From: Lunularia cruciata
Taxonomy: Eukaryota; Streptophyta; Marchantiopsida; Lunulariales; Lunulariaceae
Reading direction: 5' to 3'
Length of the DNA stretch: 64,000 nt
Assembly (NCBI GenBank): GCA_948567375.1
Contig: OX419756.1
Location: 29,340,333-29,404,332, forward strand
The notes below the pieces were generated by a model. That model saw only the letters and a program-made list of their open reading frames with translations. It made no database searches and was not told the DNA's origin. The number at the start of each line of letters is the position of its first letter. The stretch's first letter is position 1. Position numbers and translations under genes: made by a program. Below, piece by piece: positions 43,181 to 56,039 of this stretch.

Positions 43181-45108
43181 TTCCATCTACATTGCATATA
43201 CAATGAAGCATGTAAGCATGGAGAGGATTTAAACACAAGAAACATAGTAAAATCTCTCCATGCTTTTGGTGGAAATATGCTTCAAAGCCTACTTTCTCTC
43301 TTCAAGTATTGCTCTCAATGTACACTCCATTTTGCATCCAATCTATACTCTAGGTAGGGAAATTCTTCACCTTATAATAGGGAAATCTTCACAATACTCA
43401 AATGAAAATATCTTTTCTCTACATCTCAATTTACATGTTCTAGAACTCAATAGAAAGCCTATGAGATAAGCTATCCAATTATATAAAACAACCCTCACTT
43501 TGACTACTACATCTCTTTTGACAAGGTCTAAAAATTGGCCCATTTTTTGTAGTTCAAACCTTAATCTTGAAACCCTAAGTAAGGCTCAAGTCTTGATTCT
43601 TGCATAATTTTTGGCCAAAGTTTGGCCCAACAATTCATGTAAAATAGTCATGAATACTTTAGAAAGTTGTAATCCTTTTACGAATGGCTTCAAATTGGAT
43701 ATTTGAAGCCATAGAATTGTTGTACTAGGACATAGAATTTTTTCATTGAGCTTATAGCAGTATTTCTAATAGAGTTTGTTGCACTAGATCTCATTATTTG
43801 TAAACCTTGAGCCAAAAAATTTCTATACATTAGTTGGTTGTGCTCTTGTCTAAACCACTATAAAGTTAGATGGCTTGGGTCTACAAACCCAAGTATTCTT
43901 TATCCATGACTTTGAATTTTTATTTGAAGAACATATATGAAACCTTTGTATTAGAGGTACAAGACCTAACCACCAAGAATACTAGAAAGTTTCATAAATT
44001 GATTTTAACCAAAACTTTAGAAACAACCAAAACCTTAAACTCGATCATAATCTCTGTCCCAACACCTTGGTTCCTAATACTCCAACTTCAATTGATAATT
44101 TCATATTTGAGATCAACTCAAACATGAAAATGTTTTAGGGTCAACACGACCAACATTCTATCTACTCTCCAAACCTAATGATAGATCATGAAACACTATA
44201 ATAGAACTTTCAAAATCCTCTAGTTTGTACACTTGGGTATGAATTTGATCTCCTTTCTTCAATTGATAATATCTCACTCATAATTTACTTAAATCCCTCA
44301 ATTTTTATCTCTGAACCATAGCATGTTTGCTCTTCTCCCCAATCATGGTCTTTTCTCTCTAAATGTCTTTCCTTAACTTCCTCCAAATTTGAAAACTCTA
44401 GATTTCATACTTTGGGACCTAATTTCTTGCACTTTTGTCACACTCATTTCTCCTTTTGACAGATGGACCCCACAACTCCACCTTGAAGGCCTTGCATGAA
44501 TGAAATACCTTTTTTCTACAAAAAATTATAAATCCCAAACTTGTTCATAAGTAAGCACAAAAAGGATAATAAGAATTGAGGTTTCTATCACCAATGCTAT
44601 AAACACATACCTTAAATGTGCTACTATCCAAGCTCAAAAGTAATCATGATGCAAAATCTGAAGCTTGATGAGAAAAGGATTCAAAAGTGATAGATTAGAA
44701 GCACCAAACATCTTTAGTTCAAACTCCTCTCCCAGTGCTCTAGCTTCCACGCTTTGCTACAATGCTCACTCTCCAACATCTTCCTCCCACTCAAGACTCC
44801 TAAGACTAAAAACTCCTCTTCCCTTGTCTATTAAGTCTCCATCATCTATATACATCATGGCCCTCAAAAAGGACAAGATAATAATACACATGGCCAATCA
44901 ACTAAATGTACATAGATTGCTCTCATGGCAATTGCTCAACCATGGGATCTATCTTACAATCTACTCTATAACATTATGGAGATAAATAACATTATATTAC
45001 TTTTTCATTAGCTAAGCAAACCATAACACAACATTCACTCCTTCTAAACTTGTGCATCCTTTGGAGGTATGCACCAACTAACCAAATCACATATTGTGGT
45101 TAGCATCA
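43181..45108 (-). repeat. Element F 3' LTR region
   Basis: It lies downstream of the F integrase on the minus strand, starting near 45108 (TGATGCTAACCAC) after GAAGAGGTGG. The ends at 43181-43620 and 44830-45108 have clear matches at 60184-60832. The middle 1.2 kb (about 43620-44830) is absent from the other copy, so it is either an insertion here or a deletion there. The left boundary is approximate. Confidence 0.55.
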
Positions 45109-45225
45109 TACCACCTCTTCATTTGATTCTTGAGACTCTTCATCCTCTAGTACTAGACCTTCACCTTAAAACTCAAAGAGATCAATTTCTTTGCTAGCTT
45201 CCTCTATGTTCAAGCTCCATTCTTG

Positions 45226-46650
45226 TTATTTGAAAAGCTTGACATGATTGCTTGCAATTTGAACCTTAACTTTGCTTCTTATTAACTCTAGGAGAGAATA
45301 AGTAGTGTTATCAAGCACACTAAAAACCACATAAGATCCAAACCAACACTTTGAGAATTTCCCCATAATAAAGTAAACTCCTGTTATATTATGCATCGTA
45401 AACCTAGGCTGTTTGTGCATACTTATCTAGTAGGTGCGTACTAAACTTGTCAATGCATCTTCCTATTGGAGCCAATGATGACAACAATAAGGAAAAATCT
45501 GTTGCAATGAAATTTTCATCCCATTTAAAGGTTTTGAGTCTCTTTATAATGTTATTCTCAATATAGAAGATCAGTTGTTGTGTACCAAAGTCCAAACAGA
45601 AGTAGAAGCAACATACAATGCTCTTCAACAATTGTTTGAATCTCTCTCTATCACAACATTTGAGAGCTAACCTTGAATGCCAAATGCAAGAAACTTCATA
45701 ATCTATGTAAAATGACTATTCACGACATGTTTAACCAATTAACATTGAACCCCATATTTGGGACAAAATATTTCATACTTAAAAATGGTTGCATACTTAA
45801 GTAGGAGGTTACTATATTATATTGGTTATCTAGATCACTATCATAGACTAGTACCAAATCTCCTTCTTGAATATCTTTTGGTTGCAAGCAATAGCTTTTG
45901 TCAAATTTTACTTGTTCCCAAGACATGCTTTCTTAAGCCTCTCAATTGCTAGCTCAACTTCCTCTAGCCTTTTATCCAATTGACAAATCCATAGCACAAG
46001 AATATCTTCCATAGATATGTGATCTTCCTCAAGGCAAGACACTCCAAGTGATTATTTGCTCCTCAATGGGCATAATAGATTTCTGCCCTTGCATGAATTA
46101 TGCTAGCATATAAGTAGTTACCAAACTAGGTGTGGTGCAATTTGCCCTTAGTGAAAATGACAAGAGCCTTAGCCAATCTCTCACTCTTCCTTGGCATGCT
46201 TTCATAATGGGTTTCAAAATAAGAGGATAACCTTGCTTACTCTTGGTATTCCCACCTAATAATAAGTTGTAGTAAGAGTCAATTTGACTCCACATCTCTC
46301 AAAGAAAGCCTTGGCTTTATTTTTATGAATCTCTCTTCCATCTATTGTAATTTTTCCAACACTTTCAGTATCTACAAATTACATCCTCCAATAGAAATCT
46401 GCAAACCCCTTTCTGTCCTCAAAGCTTGTCCTTCCACTTAGTTAGAGAACTCTTCTCATGCCAAAACCAACTACCACATCTGCCATATCCTAATTGGTAT
46501 AGTAACCAAATTCACAATCCACTTGAAATGCATTACAAGTGGATAGGTAATGCAATCCATCTTTATGTCAAATATTTGAGTACATTTGGCAGATTTTACA
46601 CATCTCCACAAACTTAACTACATCTTTGTACATATATTGTCACCAATACT
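45226..46650 (-). pseudogene. Element F integrase, decayed
   Basis: Minus strand. The core end carries GRVRDWLRLLSFSLRANCTTP near 46180-46240; then QEGDLVLVYDSDLDNQ near 45820-45870; then a C-terminal CWFGSYVVFSVLDNTTYSLLEL and NHVKLFK near 45230-45340, the GPY-type module. About 300 bp between the last two (45425-45720) do not fit and may be an insertion. Many stops. Confidence 0.7.
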
Positions 46651-46833
46651 TTCACCTTCAATGTGGAAAAGGTTGCATAAATACCCCTATCTCTAGCCCA
46701 TAAGCTCCAACAGGATTCCTAGATGAGTAGCATTTGTGTCTTGATCTTGCACACAATTTGTTGTGGAGGCTCACCACTCCAAGTAGCTTTCTTTCACTCC
46801 TTCTAAAAGATAATTATATATTTTACAACTTAG

Positions 46834-48319
46834 CTATTTGTACCAATCATTATTCCACTCTGGTTGCTTGATCAAGTAGTTAAGGTAATACCCAATATCC
46901 AACCATTCTCCTTCATAAAGCTCTTCTACAAAGAACTTATGATTCTCATGTTCCACTACTGGAGTCCTTGAAAAGAAAGTAGTACCTACATGTTTGGCAT
47001 CATTGATAATGTCCTCTTCATCTTGATACTCAACCCAAGATAGCATATTTGCTACAAGATCATCCTTGCTCACTATGTCAAAAGTCACAATTCAAGGATT
47101 GGATGTATGATATCTATCTGAGCATTGCAATATCCAAGGTATTATAATTTTTCATCATCCCCAATAGTGATAGAAAATCTATGTCCACTTTAACCTATGC
47201 ACCAATCAGGTAGTGCTTATCACACTTCATTTTTTTAACCACTTCCCATAGCTTAACTTAAGAGTAGACTCTTTGGCTTTCAATCTCAACACCTTTGCCC
47301 CAAAATGCATTGCATATCAATTTCCATCTTCATCATCTTGCCCTACTACCCAACCAATAGCTATGTGACTGGTATCTATCATGATTATTATTGGTTTATT
47401 GTTCTCATAGTTGATTCATCATAGTATAGGTGGAGAAGACAGTAATTATTTAATCTTTTGAATGGATCCTATATGTATCTCTTCCACCTAAAATTTTTAT
47501 CTTTCCATACTAAACCATAGAAAGGATTTGATATGTGGACAAAGTGACCAATTCACACATGTTAAAACATGCAAGCTCCCAAAATCTCCTCACTACTATT
47601 CATAAGTTGCATGTGTTGATCATTTTTTTGAATTGCATCCATCTTTCTAGGATCTGGTTTGTAACCAAACCATCAATATAAGTGCCCAAAAATGACCACC
47701 TCTTGAACTCCAAACTTGGATTTAACACCTTATAAGGTTAGATGAATCTCCTCAAGCCATAATAGGATTTGATCACAATCTAAAATGTGATCAACTGCAA
47801 ACCTACAACAACCTCTCTTATATATTATTTCATCTTTCTCTTCCTTTATAAGAATATCATTCATAAGGCATAGTCTCTCTTGGAATGAACTCCCTAAAAA
47901 TCTTGTTCATTCTATTCATGAGGTGTGTAACCAAATTTGTTGCTCCTTATGACAATGTGCTCATCCTCACCAATCCCAATGGTGTTCTCATTGTTATATT
48001 GTCTCTCCTCTCTTCAAAAAGGTGAAATTGATCTTATCCAAAATGAAAATATCCCAAAGAGTATATAGCTCTACTCACAAAAGGTTCCGCAAATTCTCCA
48101 ACAATTGAATTAACCACTGTTCTTGATTGACACCAATTTCACCGATTGCATATCTTGAATGAACCTCAAAGCTCCATTCTTCTTAGGTATTGTAAACCAA
48201 TGGCTAGAATAAGGCACAAATGATGGTTCTAAGATTTTTTTCTTGGTTTTCTCCCTCAAGAGATCCATGAGTTTGAGCATATAAGCTCTAGGCACCAAAA
48301 TTGGTCTCAAGTCCCAAGG
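46834..48319 (-). pseudogene. Element F reverse transcriptase and RNase H, decayed
   Basis: Minus strand: the RT start has ILVPRAYMLKLMDLLREK and FTIPKKNGALRFIQD (48110-48290). Further on, residues of the form THLMNRMNKIFREFIP and a damaged D-I-L-I-K catalytic region are found near 47830-47930. The RNase H end and the linker to integrase (DLVANMLSWVEYQDEEDI; FVEELYEGEWLDIGYYLNYL) lie at 46834-47088. On the right it is cut by element G; its own sequence resumes at 52107. Confidence 0.7.
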
Positions 48320-48994
48320 AGGATTGTGATAACCCGGCAAATATCACTTTTGCGGTAATTAGATAAGTAAAGTTTGTTCCCGCAAAGATACTGGTCAGAA
48401 ATGTCCAAATACAAAGCAAAGTGACTAAATTAGTTCTTCTTGGTTTCTTCTTTAATCTCTTAGGTAGAAAATATACACAAAAGAGAATAACAAGTGTTCA
48501 ATCTTGACAACTTGTCACAAATCACTTAACTCATAATCACTACATAGCAAATCTTTCCAAATGATATTGATTGTGATAATTCAGATTCTCCTGAAGACTG
48601 CTACTTCAATGCAAAGCACCTTCACCTCAGAATTGTGTTCCACCCTTCCATTAAAGACACACCTTCCTTGATCAAAATTTCTTCACATCAACATTGCGCT
48701 ACACTCACAATTGCAGAATACTACCAACATTACAATTCCTCACAAATCTGTCAAGGCATTGCTTTGATTGCACTTCACTCAAGATCAAACACACCAAATA
48801 AAGATCACGGTTGTGGAATCCAATATTCAACAAACTCACTGACTTGCACTTCAGAATTCTCCAAACACTCACAACTACAAACATAGAGTTGATACTCGGA
48901 ATTAAGCTCAAGCGACGAGCACGGCTTCCCAGCACTTCGCTTTATCTATCTTCAAAAATTATGAATACTGAACAACAACATGCTGTGAATGCAC

Positions 48995-49004
48995 CTTTTA
49001 AATA
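48995..49004 (-). promoter_or_regulatory. TATA-like box in the non-coding tail of G
   Basis: TATTTAAAAG on the minus strand, about 120 bp after the ORF ends and about 670 bp before the 3' terminus. In an LTR model this marks the U3/R transition. Confidence 0.45.
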
Positions 49005-49120
49005 GTCAAGCAATCAACAATTGCTACCAACTATACTATTCTACGATAACTTTTCTAACTTGTAGATCCAAAATGACAATGCACCTCTTTATATTTGCCT
49101 CTTCATATCTCAATCTATTT

Positions 49121-52030
49121 CTAATCCAATCCAATGTCAACTTTGACTTTGGCTTTCAAACCCAATGATCTTCCTTCAAGAATTTCCCCTTCTTTGGGTT
49201 TATCTTCAACTACTAAATCCTTCACTATTTCTACTACTTCTTCATTATAAACTACAATTGAGGTCATGGGTAACCTTTCTAACTCTTTATCTTCTGACCC
49301 ACTCTTCTCTAATATCTCAAGTGACAACTTCAAATACACTTGCACTCCTATCTCTGGTACTTTGGACTTCTTATCTTCCTTCACACTACTTCAAAGTCTC
49401 TCTAACTCTAAATTCACTAAGTCTAATCTAAGACTTACATTGTCTCCTACCTCCAACATCTTTCTATCTACTCTTTCTCTTAAACAAAGTAGAAAAGTGT
49501 TCATATCTACGTCTTTCGCCCTCCTCTTCCAAGTTTCATGCACAAGCAATTTCAATTTGTGCAAACTTGCTTTCTCCAACTTTCCTTCAGCCTCCATGCT
49601 CAACATGGCTTGCAATCTTCCAACAACTTCTCCTACTGATTTTGATGCATACCCCTAAGAGTGTTATGTCTTCAACTCTTCTCGATACATATTCAACTCA
49701 TTTTTGTACTAATCAACAAGCATCTTCTTCTCCTCTGCGTACTAAGAACTATGCAGCTCAGCACTTCTTACCAAGCCTCGCAATCTTTCTTCCTATTGGT
49801 GTTGGATTGATAACTCTCTCTGCCATGCTTGATCTTTTCTTGCTGCACTCCTCTTTAGGCTCTCTAACTCTTACTCCATCACAACTGCCATTGCTTTCAC
49901 ATGAATTCTTTCAATGTGAACTTCACTAACCTCCTCTTTCATCTTTGCCAGCAACATCATTTGCTCCTTCAACTCTGCGGCTTGATTGTACATCTCTCCT
50001 CTCCTCTTCTCAAAACTCTCTTGCAAATTCTCTAAAGCTTTCTTCTTCAAGACTGCATCCACCCAAAGTTCCTCAGCTTCTTCTTCTCTTTGGGTCACAC
50101 TCTCCCGCAATTCCTTCACTTTGTCTAGCAAATACTTCACCACCTACAACTCATTCTTCACCTTCATACAATCTTGCTGGATTACCTTCTATTGCACCTT
50201 CAGCAACTCTAGCAATGGAGTCATGATTTGTGTTAAACACTTTACTCCCTTAAAGCTCTCTTTGTCTTTGGCTTCATCTTTGTACTTTAATTCTTCCACC
50301 ATTGCCTTCCTCCAAAGTCTTGATCTTTGTACTTTGAGCGGTATTGCTTCCAAGCTTTCTTCTTCCTTATAGACTGAACTCGGACCTGCATGGTCTTCCA
50401 TTATTGAATTCTTGCCTCTGCCTCCCTTCCTATATTCCTTCTTTGGCTCTACATCCATCTCCTCCATAGCCAATTCTAAACAAGGATTATCTCCTCCATC
50501 CACATGATCAATTGCCGCATAAAATGCTTCATCTTCATTTGCTTTAGTTGATTGCTGAACTTCCTCTTCACCATCACTCTCACTTCCAGATTCCTCACTT
50601 TGTAGTGTCAGCTCCGCTTCTTTTGAGTTTTCTCCTTTGGACTCTATCTCACCTTCAGACTTTGTTTCCAAAGTCTCCTCCTTCACCACCTTCTTACTCC
50701 GCAGATTGAGTCTTTGGGTCTTCTATTGTGGCTAAGGCAAGGCTACCTCTTTGGGTTTAGTCCGCTTCTTTGTCTTTAGACTTCTTCCTTCCACCATCTC
50801 CCTCTGTCTCATTTTGATGAAGTGATCATTGCTAGCTCACAATTGTATCATGTATTGTTGCTCCTCTTCATTTGCTTCTTGTTGTAGATCAGGATAGAAA
50901 TATGACACCATGTGGTGCCTCTCCTCCGCTGTCAGCAAATTCAATTCAAAGTAGAAGTGTGCTACAAACAATGCAAAGTAATGTGGAGGCAAATTGGTTC
51001 TTCAATTGACAACCATCTACCTCATTTGCTGGTAGATGCACTTTGCCTAGTTCACCTTCACTCATGCAAACATTTGGTGGAAGAAGACTGCCTGCTGCAT
51101 GTTTACGTATGTCATTCATTTGAGTTTGAACATGGCCATAATTGCTCCTACAATGCTTCATTTAATCGGGTCATCATAGGACTACACTTTGTAACCATTG
51201 TTAGTACATAGAGCAAAGAACAAATTTTTGGTTTCTGCTGTCTCCTCTACAGCATCACACTTCCAATAGAAGGTGATCCCAATTGCCTCTCCTACTTCCT
51301 TTCCCAATACTAACCTCCAATCCAACTCAATCTATCGAGCCGGAATTCCTCTCTTCCCCTTGACTTCAAGACCTTCCTCACAATTACTAACAGATATCTT
51401 TGCCATGACTCTTGGGAAATTGAAATTCCAATTCCATGCTAAAAATGTTATCCAAAGCCTATTCAAGACCTCAATCCTTGCTATGACATCTAACCTCCAA
51501 ATTGCAAAACTCCTCACTGCAAGTGCATTCTTAGCCTTCTTTGCCATGATTTTCTCTCTAGTTCTTAGGCACTAAAAAACTATCCCCTCTCCTAGACATG
51601 ACACTTTAACCCCTTCTAGACTTCAGAAAATTTCACTTTCAATTGGCTTCTTGACGCACACCACTGCAAGATAACTACTTAGATGAATAGGATATCTATT
51701 TGACATATTTGACTTCCCCCTACGCAATTGCAATTTTATAGTACCCCAAATTGCAGTGATTCTTCAATCAATTTCAAAATTGACTCCCACTTCTTCTGCA
51801 TGTTGGTTTCTTGTCACTATCAAGGCCTTCTTCTCCTATCTCTACCGTTTCTTGAAGTGTACTTTCTTGCCATGTAGAAAGGTTGTTACACTGTCTTTGT
51901 ATCGGCCTTTGCTTCTCGGTCCAAAGATGCCTTTCTTTGGATTTGTTTCTTTGTAACCCCATCCAAGTACTCTCGGTTCCCAACCCCAAGTCAACTTCTT
52001 TGATTTTACTCCATAGACACACCAATCCAT
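49121..52030 (-). pseudogene. Protein of element G, one frame of 970 codons with about two dozen stops
   Basis: From ATG 52030 to the TAA before 49121, the segments at 52030, 50689, 50143, 49615 and 49384 all share one frame, with no net frameshift. The N-terminal third has no recognised domain but contains Trp-rich and aromatic blocks (WITFLAWNWNFNFP; PPHYFALFVAHFYFELNLL). An acidic Ser/Glu-rich region follows (50400-50690), then a Glu/Lys-rich coiled coil (49400-50150) and a conserved tail that also occurs at 1200-1500. Nonsense codons are mainly TGA and TAG, as expected of C-to-T decay at CGA, CAG and TGG. The frame starts about 75 bp from the element's end. Function unknown. Confidence 0.7.
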
Positions 52031-52111
52031 TCTTTCCTTTGTAATTTGGCTTTCTTACTCACTTCTTCTTCAAAACTTTAACAAAACAAAAAATGTGGGT
52101 ACCACAAGGAT

Positions 52112-53501
52112 GTGGAACCATAAAGATAATCATTGAAGCCACAATGCTTGGATCTAAATACCCAATTTCAAAAATCTCAAATGAGAGAGCTTTCCCATAA
52201 CTATTCAACATCTCCCAAAACTCATTCTCCTTAGTTGGTAAAAGAAAATTTGATGAACCAACTACCAATTCCTTTAGCTTAGCTTTTATGAACTTGTGAC
52301 CTATTTGACTTGGATCTCTTAAGCTCTTTTGCTTTAGAGCTTGTTGGACATGCTAATTAAAGTCACTTGGAAGAGTTTTAGCTACAATTTTGATCTTGTT
52401 CTTCATATTCTTGTATTTGATGTTGATCTTAGCTTAATCAAAAAAGACTTAAATAGAGCTTCCTAGAATGTATTTTCACCACCTGGTCCTCCATCCCATA
52501 CTCAAGCTCCATCCTCATGAGCTCTCCTAGAGTATCATCCAACCCTATCCCCATGTACGCACCTGATATTGTGCCATCCTCATCAATCAACCACTTTTTT
52601 TTGATTTTTTTCACGTTCTTGCACAACTTTCTACTCCCATTTATGCATATCTACAAGTTGTATGTACACACTAAATCCACTCCAATAAAACCTCATCACT
52701 CTTGTATATAAGGTACTTCCTCACTCAAGCAAGAGCATATTTTCTGATTTACCACATATTCTTGCCCTATATTGGTACTTGGAAAAGTCCTTGAACTCCA
52801 TCGGGATTGTAGGTAGAGAACCACTCCTTAAGTACTCTTGATTGCATTCATGATTGAAACTAAGATTAGGAATTGCACGACTTGCCATCTTGGCTTCCAA
52901 TCCAAGCATAGATAGAACCATTTTCAAGTACCTATTTTCCATCCTTGCCACTATTATGAATGGTTGTCCATGGATCATTGGATATGATGTAATCTCTTGA
53001 ACAAAGAAGCTTTGTTCAGTAGCTACATCTCAACTCTTTGCCCTCACATCTAGGCAAGCATCATAGAGTTATCCCTTTGAGTTTTTTGTTGCCCTAATCA
53101 CCCAACCATACTCTATATCAATTGGCCATTGCCCATACTTGTAAAGCTCATTGGAAACAACATTGATTTCAGATCTATGATCAATAAGAGCAACAACAAG
53201 ATCTATCATGTTACCAATCTTGACCAAGGTCTAAGTGGTATCTTTAGCCTAATCCACTCTAATATAATGACAAGAGATCTCATTGTCATCCTCATCCTTT
53301 GTAAATCTAACCTTACAGTTGTTGTAACCTTGAGCTAATTCTAGCTCTTCCTCTTTTGTGATCACAATATCAAGAGCATTAGAAAGAGAAGTTTTTCTTA
53401 TCAGTTGCTGCTTGCACTTGATGGTGTTTATGATGCTATCATGGAACTCCTTTGTAATCCCAAGGATCTCCCAAAGAGTAAATTGTACTTTGGCATTGAG
53501 T
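52112..53501 (-). pseudogene. Element F protease and protease-RT linker, decayed
   Basis: Minus strand: a retroviral-type aspartic protease with ALIDHRSEINVVSNELYKYG near 53130-53190 (catalytic D-S/T-G reads D-H-R) and VIRATKNSKG, then QPFIIVARMENRYLK. The linker to RT (FWEMLNSYGKALSFE) reaches the element G insertion. It is the upstream part of the pol at 46834-48319. Confidence 0.65.
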
Positions 53502-53505
53502 GCTC

Positions 53506-54196
53506 TTTAACACCCATTTGTGCATGTGTGTGGTATTGTGATATTTAGCTTGGTGTTACAAGTACTTGAGAGATATTATTTATATAGAGATAAAGGATGA
53601 TTCTACATTAGTCATGATAAGCTAAAGTTAGTCATAGCTAAGATAGAGAGGACCATACTTTAGAGGAAGTAGAAAAGATGAGCACCACTATTTTGGATTC
53701 TAGTGTGTTGACTTGATATTATTCTTAGGTGTTTGGCTTTGAGGAAAGAGTTGAGAATTCTTGGGCCCGCAAGCCTTTTTGTTTTGGATTCTTCTATAGT
53801 CCAAAGATAGCCCATGTGAAGGAATTCTTGACTCAGTGGTTTGGTCAAGATAAGATCACATGCCTTAGTGGAATATGCCCATGTGGATGGATATTCCTTT
53901 ATACTTTTTGACTTAACTTGAATTTTAGCCTAGTAACTTGAGTTACTCCAGTAATTAGTAACTTTGGTGCATAACTATTTCACAAGTATATAAACAAGGG
54001 GTGAGGAAGTACTCATCATCCTTTCATTTGCAACTATCTCTCTCATTGAGTTCTCTAGTGAGCAATGTCTTGAGTCTTGGAGTGTTAGCCTTGGAGGAGT
54101 ATGATGGAGTTGGGGTTCCTTGTCTTCTTAGTCCATGATGCGCTACCATAATAGCGATCAGAGGTTCATCCTGAGTGAGAGACAGGCCCGCTCACA
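53506..54196 (+). repeat. Solo family-A LTR
   Basis: A complete 691-bp LTR in plus orientation with no family-A interior on either side. It is flanked by GCTC at 53502-53505 and 54197-54200, a perfect 4-bp duplication. The second base is changed (TTTAACACCC for TGTAACACCC). It sits inside element F and probably arose by LTR-LTR recombination. Confidence 0.9.
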
Positions 54197-54200
54197 GCTC

Positions 54201-55703
54201 TCTCTTCTAGTACTCAATTCAAGTTTGTAGACTTCAATATCAAATTGAAGCTTGGAAGTAGATAGCTTACCTTTCTCTTTCCACTTTTCTTTCATTGATT
54301 TTTTAGGATCAGAAGGTAAAGCATCCTCTATGACCTCCTCCCATGAAGATAAGCAAAACATTCCTTGGTACACATCCTTGCCTTTGATGAGCACACTCTT
54401 GATGGAGTCTATCACCCTTCAATTGATTCTTGTTAGTTGTTCTTTCTTCACCAAGCTCTATGTCATCTCTCCTTTGATTATCTTTGACAAGAGTTTCATG
54501 TTAGCAAGAAAGCAAGAACTAATATAATATCTACCATATCAATCCATTGAATGGCATGTCTAATTTCTATAGCAACCCATAATAGTTCTCTCCTTGTGGT
54601 TTTCTCCTTCTCCATCATGAGCATAGCATGGTTTCCCATGTCTACATGATTCACAAATGCTTCTCCTCCATCTCCTATTACCTCCATGCCATAAGTAGCA
54701 GCCTCTACTAATATTGTAGCTTGTTGTCATAGGAAATAATCCAACACCTTTTCCATCCCTCCTATCCCAAAATTGGTTTTCAAGATCTTCCCTATGTCTT
54801 TCAATGCAATCTTCTCATTGTTCCAAGAAACCACTCTTTGCCAAATAGTATTAAAAAAAGCCACCACACTCCTTTTCAGTGTGTTTAATACTATCACACC
54901 AAATACACCTTTGTATAAACACTTTTTGTCTTAATTCTTGTTTTAGAACTGCTTTCTTTCTCCTCTAACCTTACCAACTTGATTTGAACGTCTCTCATTC
55001 CTTTCACCAAATCATTGATGGTGTTTTTTGTAATAGAGTTATGAAAACAAGATAAGTAATAATTGTTGTTGTGGTAAGAGGTATCATTATTTGTCTTGGA
55101 GCTCTTCTGACCATAAGTGGTATTTTTTCTAGTCTTACTACCACTTTCTCTCTAGAGATTACTATAGAGAGAAAGTGGTAGTAAGATTAGAATACTTAAG
55201 GTAATACTGTAAGTATTTGGAGATGTTCTCCCATCAAATTGTTCTAATACATCCACAACCAATTGCAAGGATTTAATAGCCAATGCTTCCTTACACTCTA
55301 CAACTTCTTGTTATTGCATGTAAAGCACAAATGCTTGAAACATGTATGTTATAGCCAGATCAAGTTGTAATGTAGGTGCCACCAAAGAGATCCCAACATC
55401 TTGATCCCATATACTCTTTTCTGGTCTCCTTTCTTTATCCACCAACAACCTCATTCACATCTCTCCACCTCATAATTTTCACATCTAGTTCACCAATTGT
55501 TGTACTTTTGCTTTTCTTTCATTAGGAACACATTGAGTGCCTAGTTGTAGAGCTTAAAAATAGGTTTTGTGTAGAAATGTGCTAATAGTTTGATCCCACT
55601 TATTTATCTAACCATTAGAACCTTCTACTTCTATTTCTAGTGTTCCTTCTATTAGGTAGGGGAATAGCGGGCAACCTAATAGGTCATCAAATCGTGCACT
55701 CCT
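54201..55703 (-). pseudogene. Element F gag remnant
   Basis: Minus strand: Gag-like residues RSARFDDLLGCPLFPYL near 55640-55700 and a helical segment near 55230-55400, then a charged region (VIEDALPSDPKKSMKEKWKEKGKL) at 54250-54340 next to the protease. Heavily broken. The N-terminus lies beyond the copia insertion. Confidence 0.5.
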
Positions 55704-56017
55704 TGTTAGGAATGCAAATCTATTGTTTAGGAACAAGATCAATCATTCAAAAATAAGAAGAAGCATACATAGCATTTTTATGTGGTTTGGCAAGAATCTA
55801 CCTACATCCACAACTACACTAATGCTTTATTAGGATACTCAATCATTGATTTATAATGTGCTCTTGTAATTGAATCTGAACTTTTCTTTTGGGGCATTGC
55901 TCCTAACCTTGCAAGGGGTGGCTCGGAAAACCCCAATGAATCCTAGCCCTAGCCACACTTGCTAGGGTTTTAGAGATTCATGAACTGAAAAACCCCAATC
56001 ATACTCCAAACTCAACA
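55704..56017 (-). repeat. 3' LTR of the copia element
   Basis: A 314-bp LTR, TGTTAGGAATGC to CTCAACA in plus reading. Directly next to the polypurine tract. Confidence 0.8.
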
Positions 56018-56039
56018 ATCTCCCACTTGAAGTCTAGCA

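Larger units (their letters stand above)
48325..52106 (-). mobile_element. Element G, 3.8-kb TG...CA unit with exact 5-bp duplication, LTR-like, carrying one long ORF
   Basis: On the plus strand it starts TGTGATAACCC and ends GGGTACCACA, a short inverted repeat. It is flanked by AGGAT on both sides (48320-48324 and 52107-52111). Without it, the F pol sequence continues in one frame across the site, which fixes both boundaries. There are no direct terminal repeats inside, so it is not a two-LTR element. Its order (minus sense) is start, 970-codon ORF, TATA box, about 670 bp of non-coding tail, end. That is the order expected of a solo LTR whose U3 holds a gene. A second copy is at 1-2310. Confidence 0.85.

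Noticed and set aside
48325..52106. Element G as a DNA transposon with terminal inverted repeats
   Set aside because: The TG...CA ends and a 5-bp duplication fit LTR elements better, and I see no transposase motif; not fully excluded.
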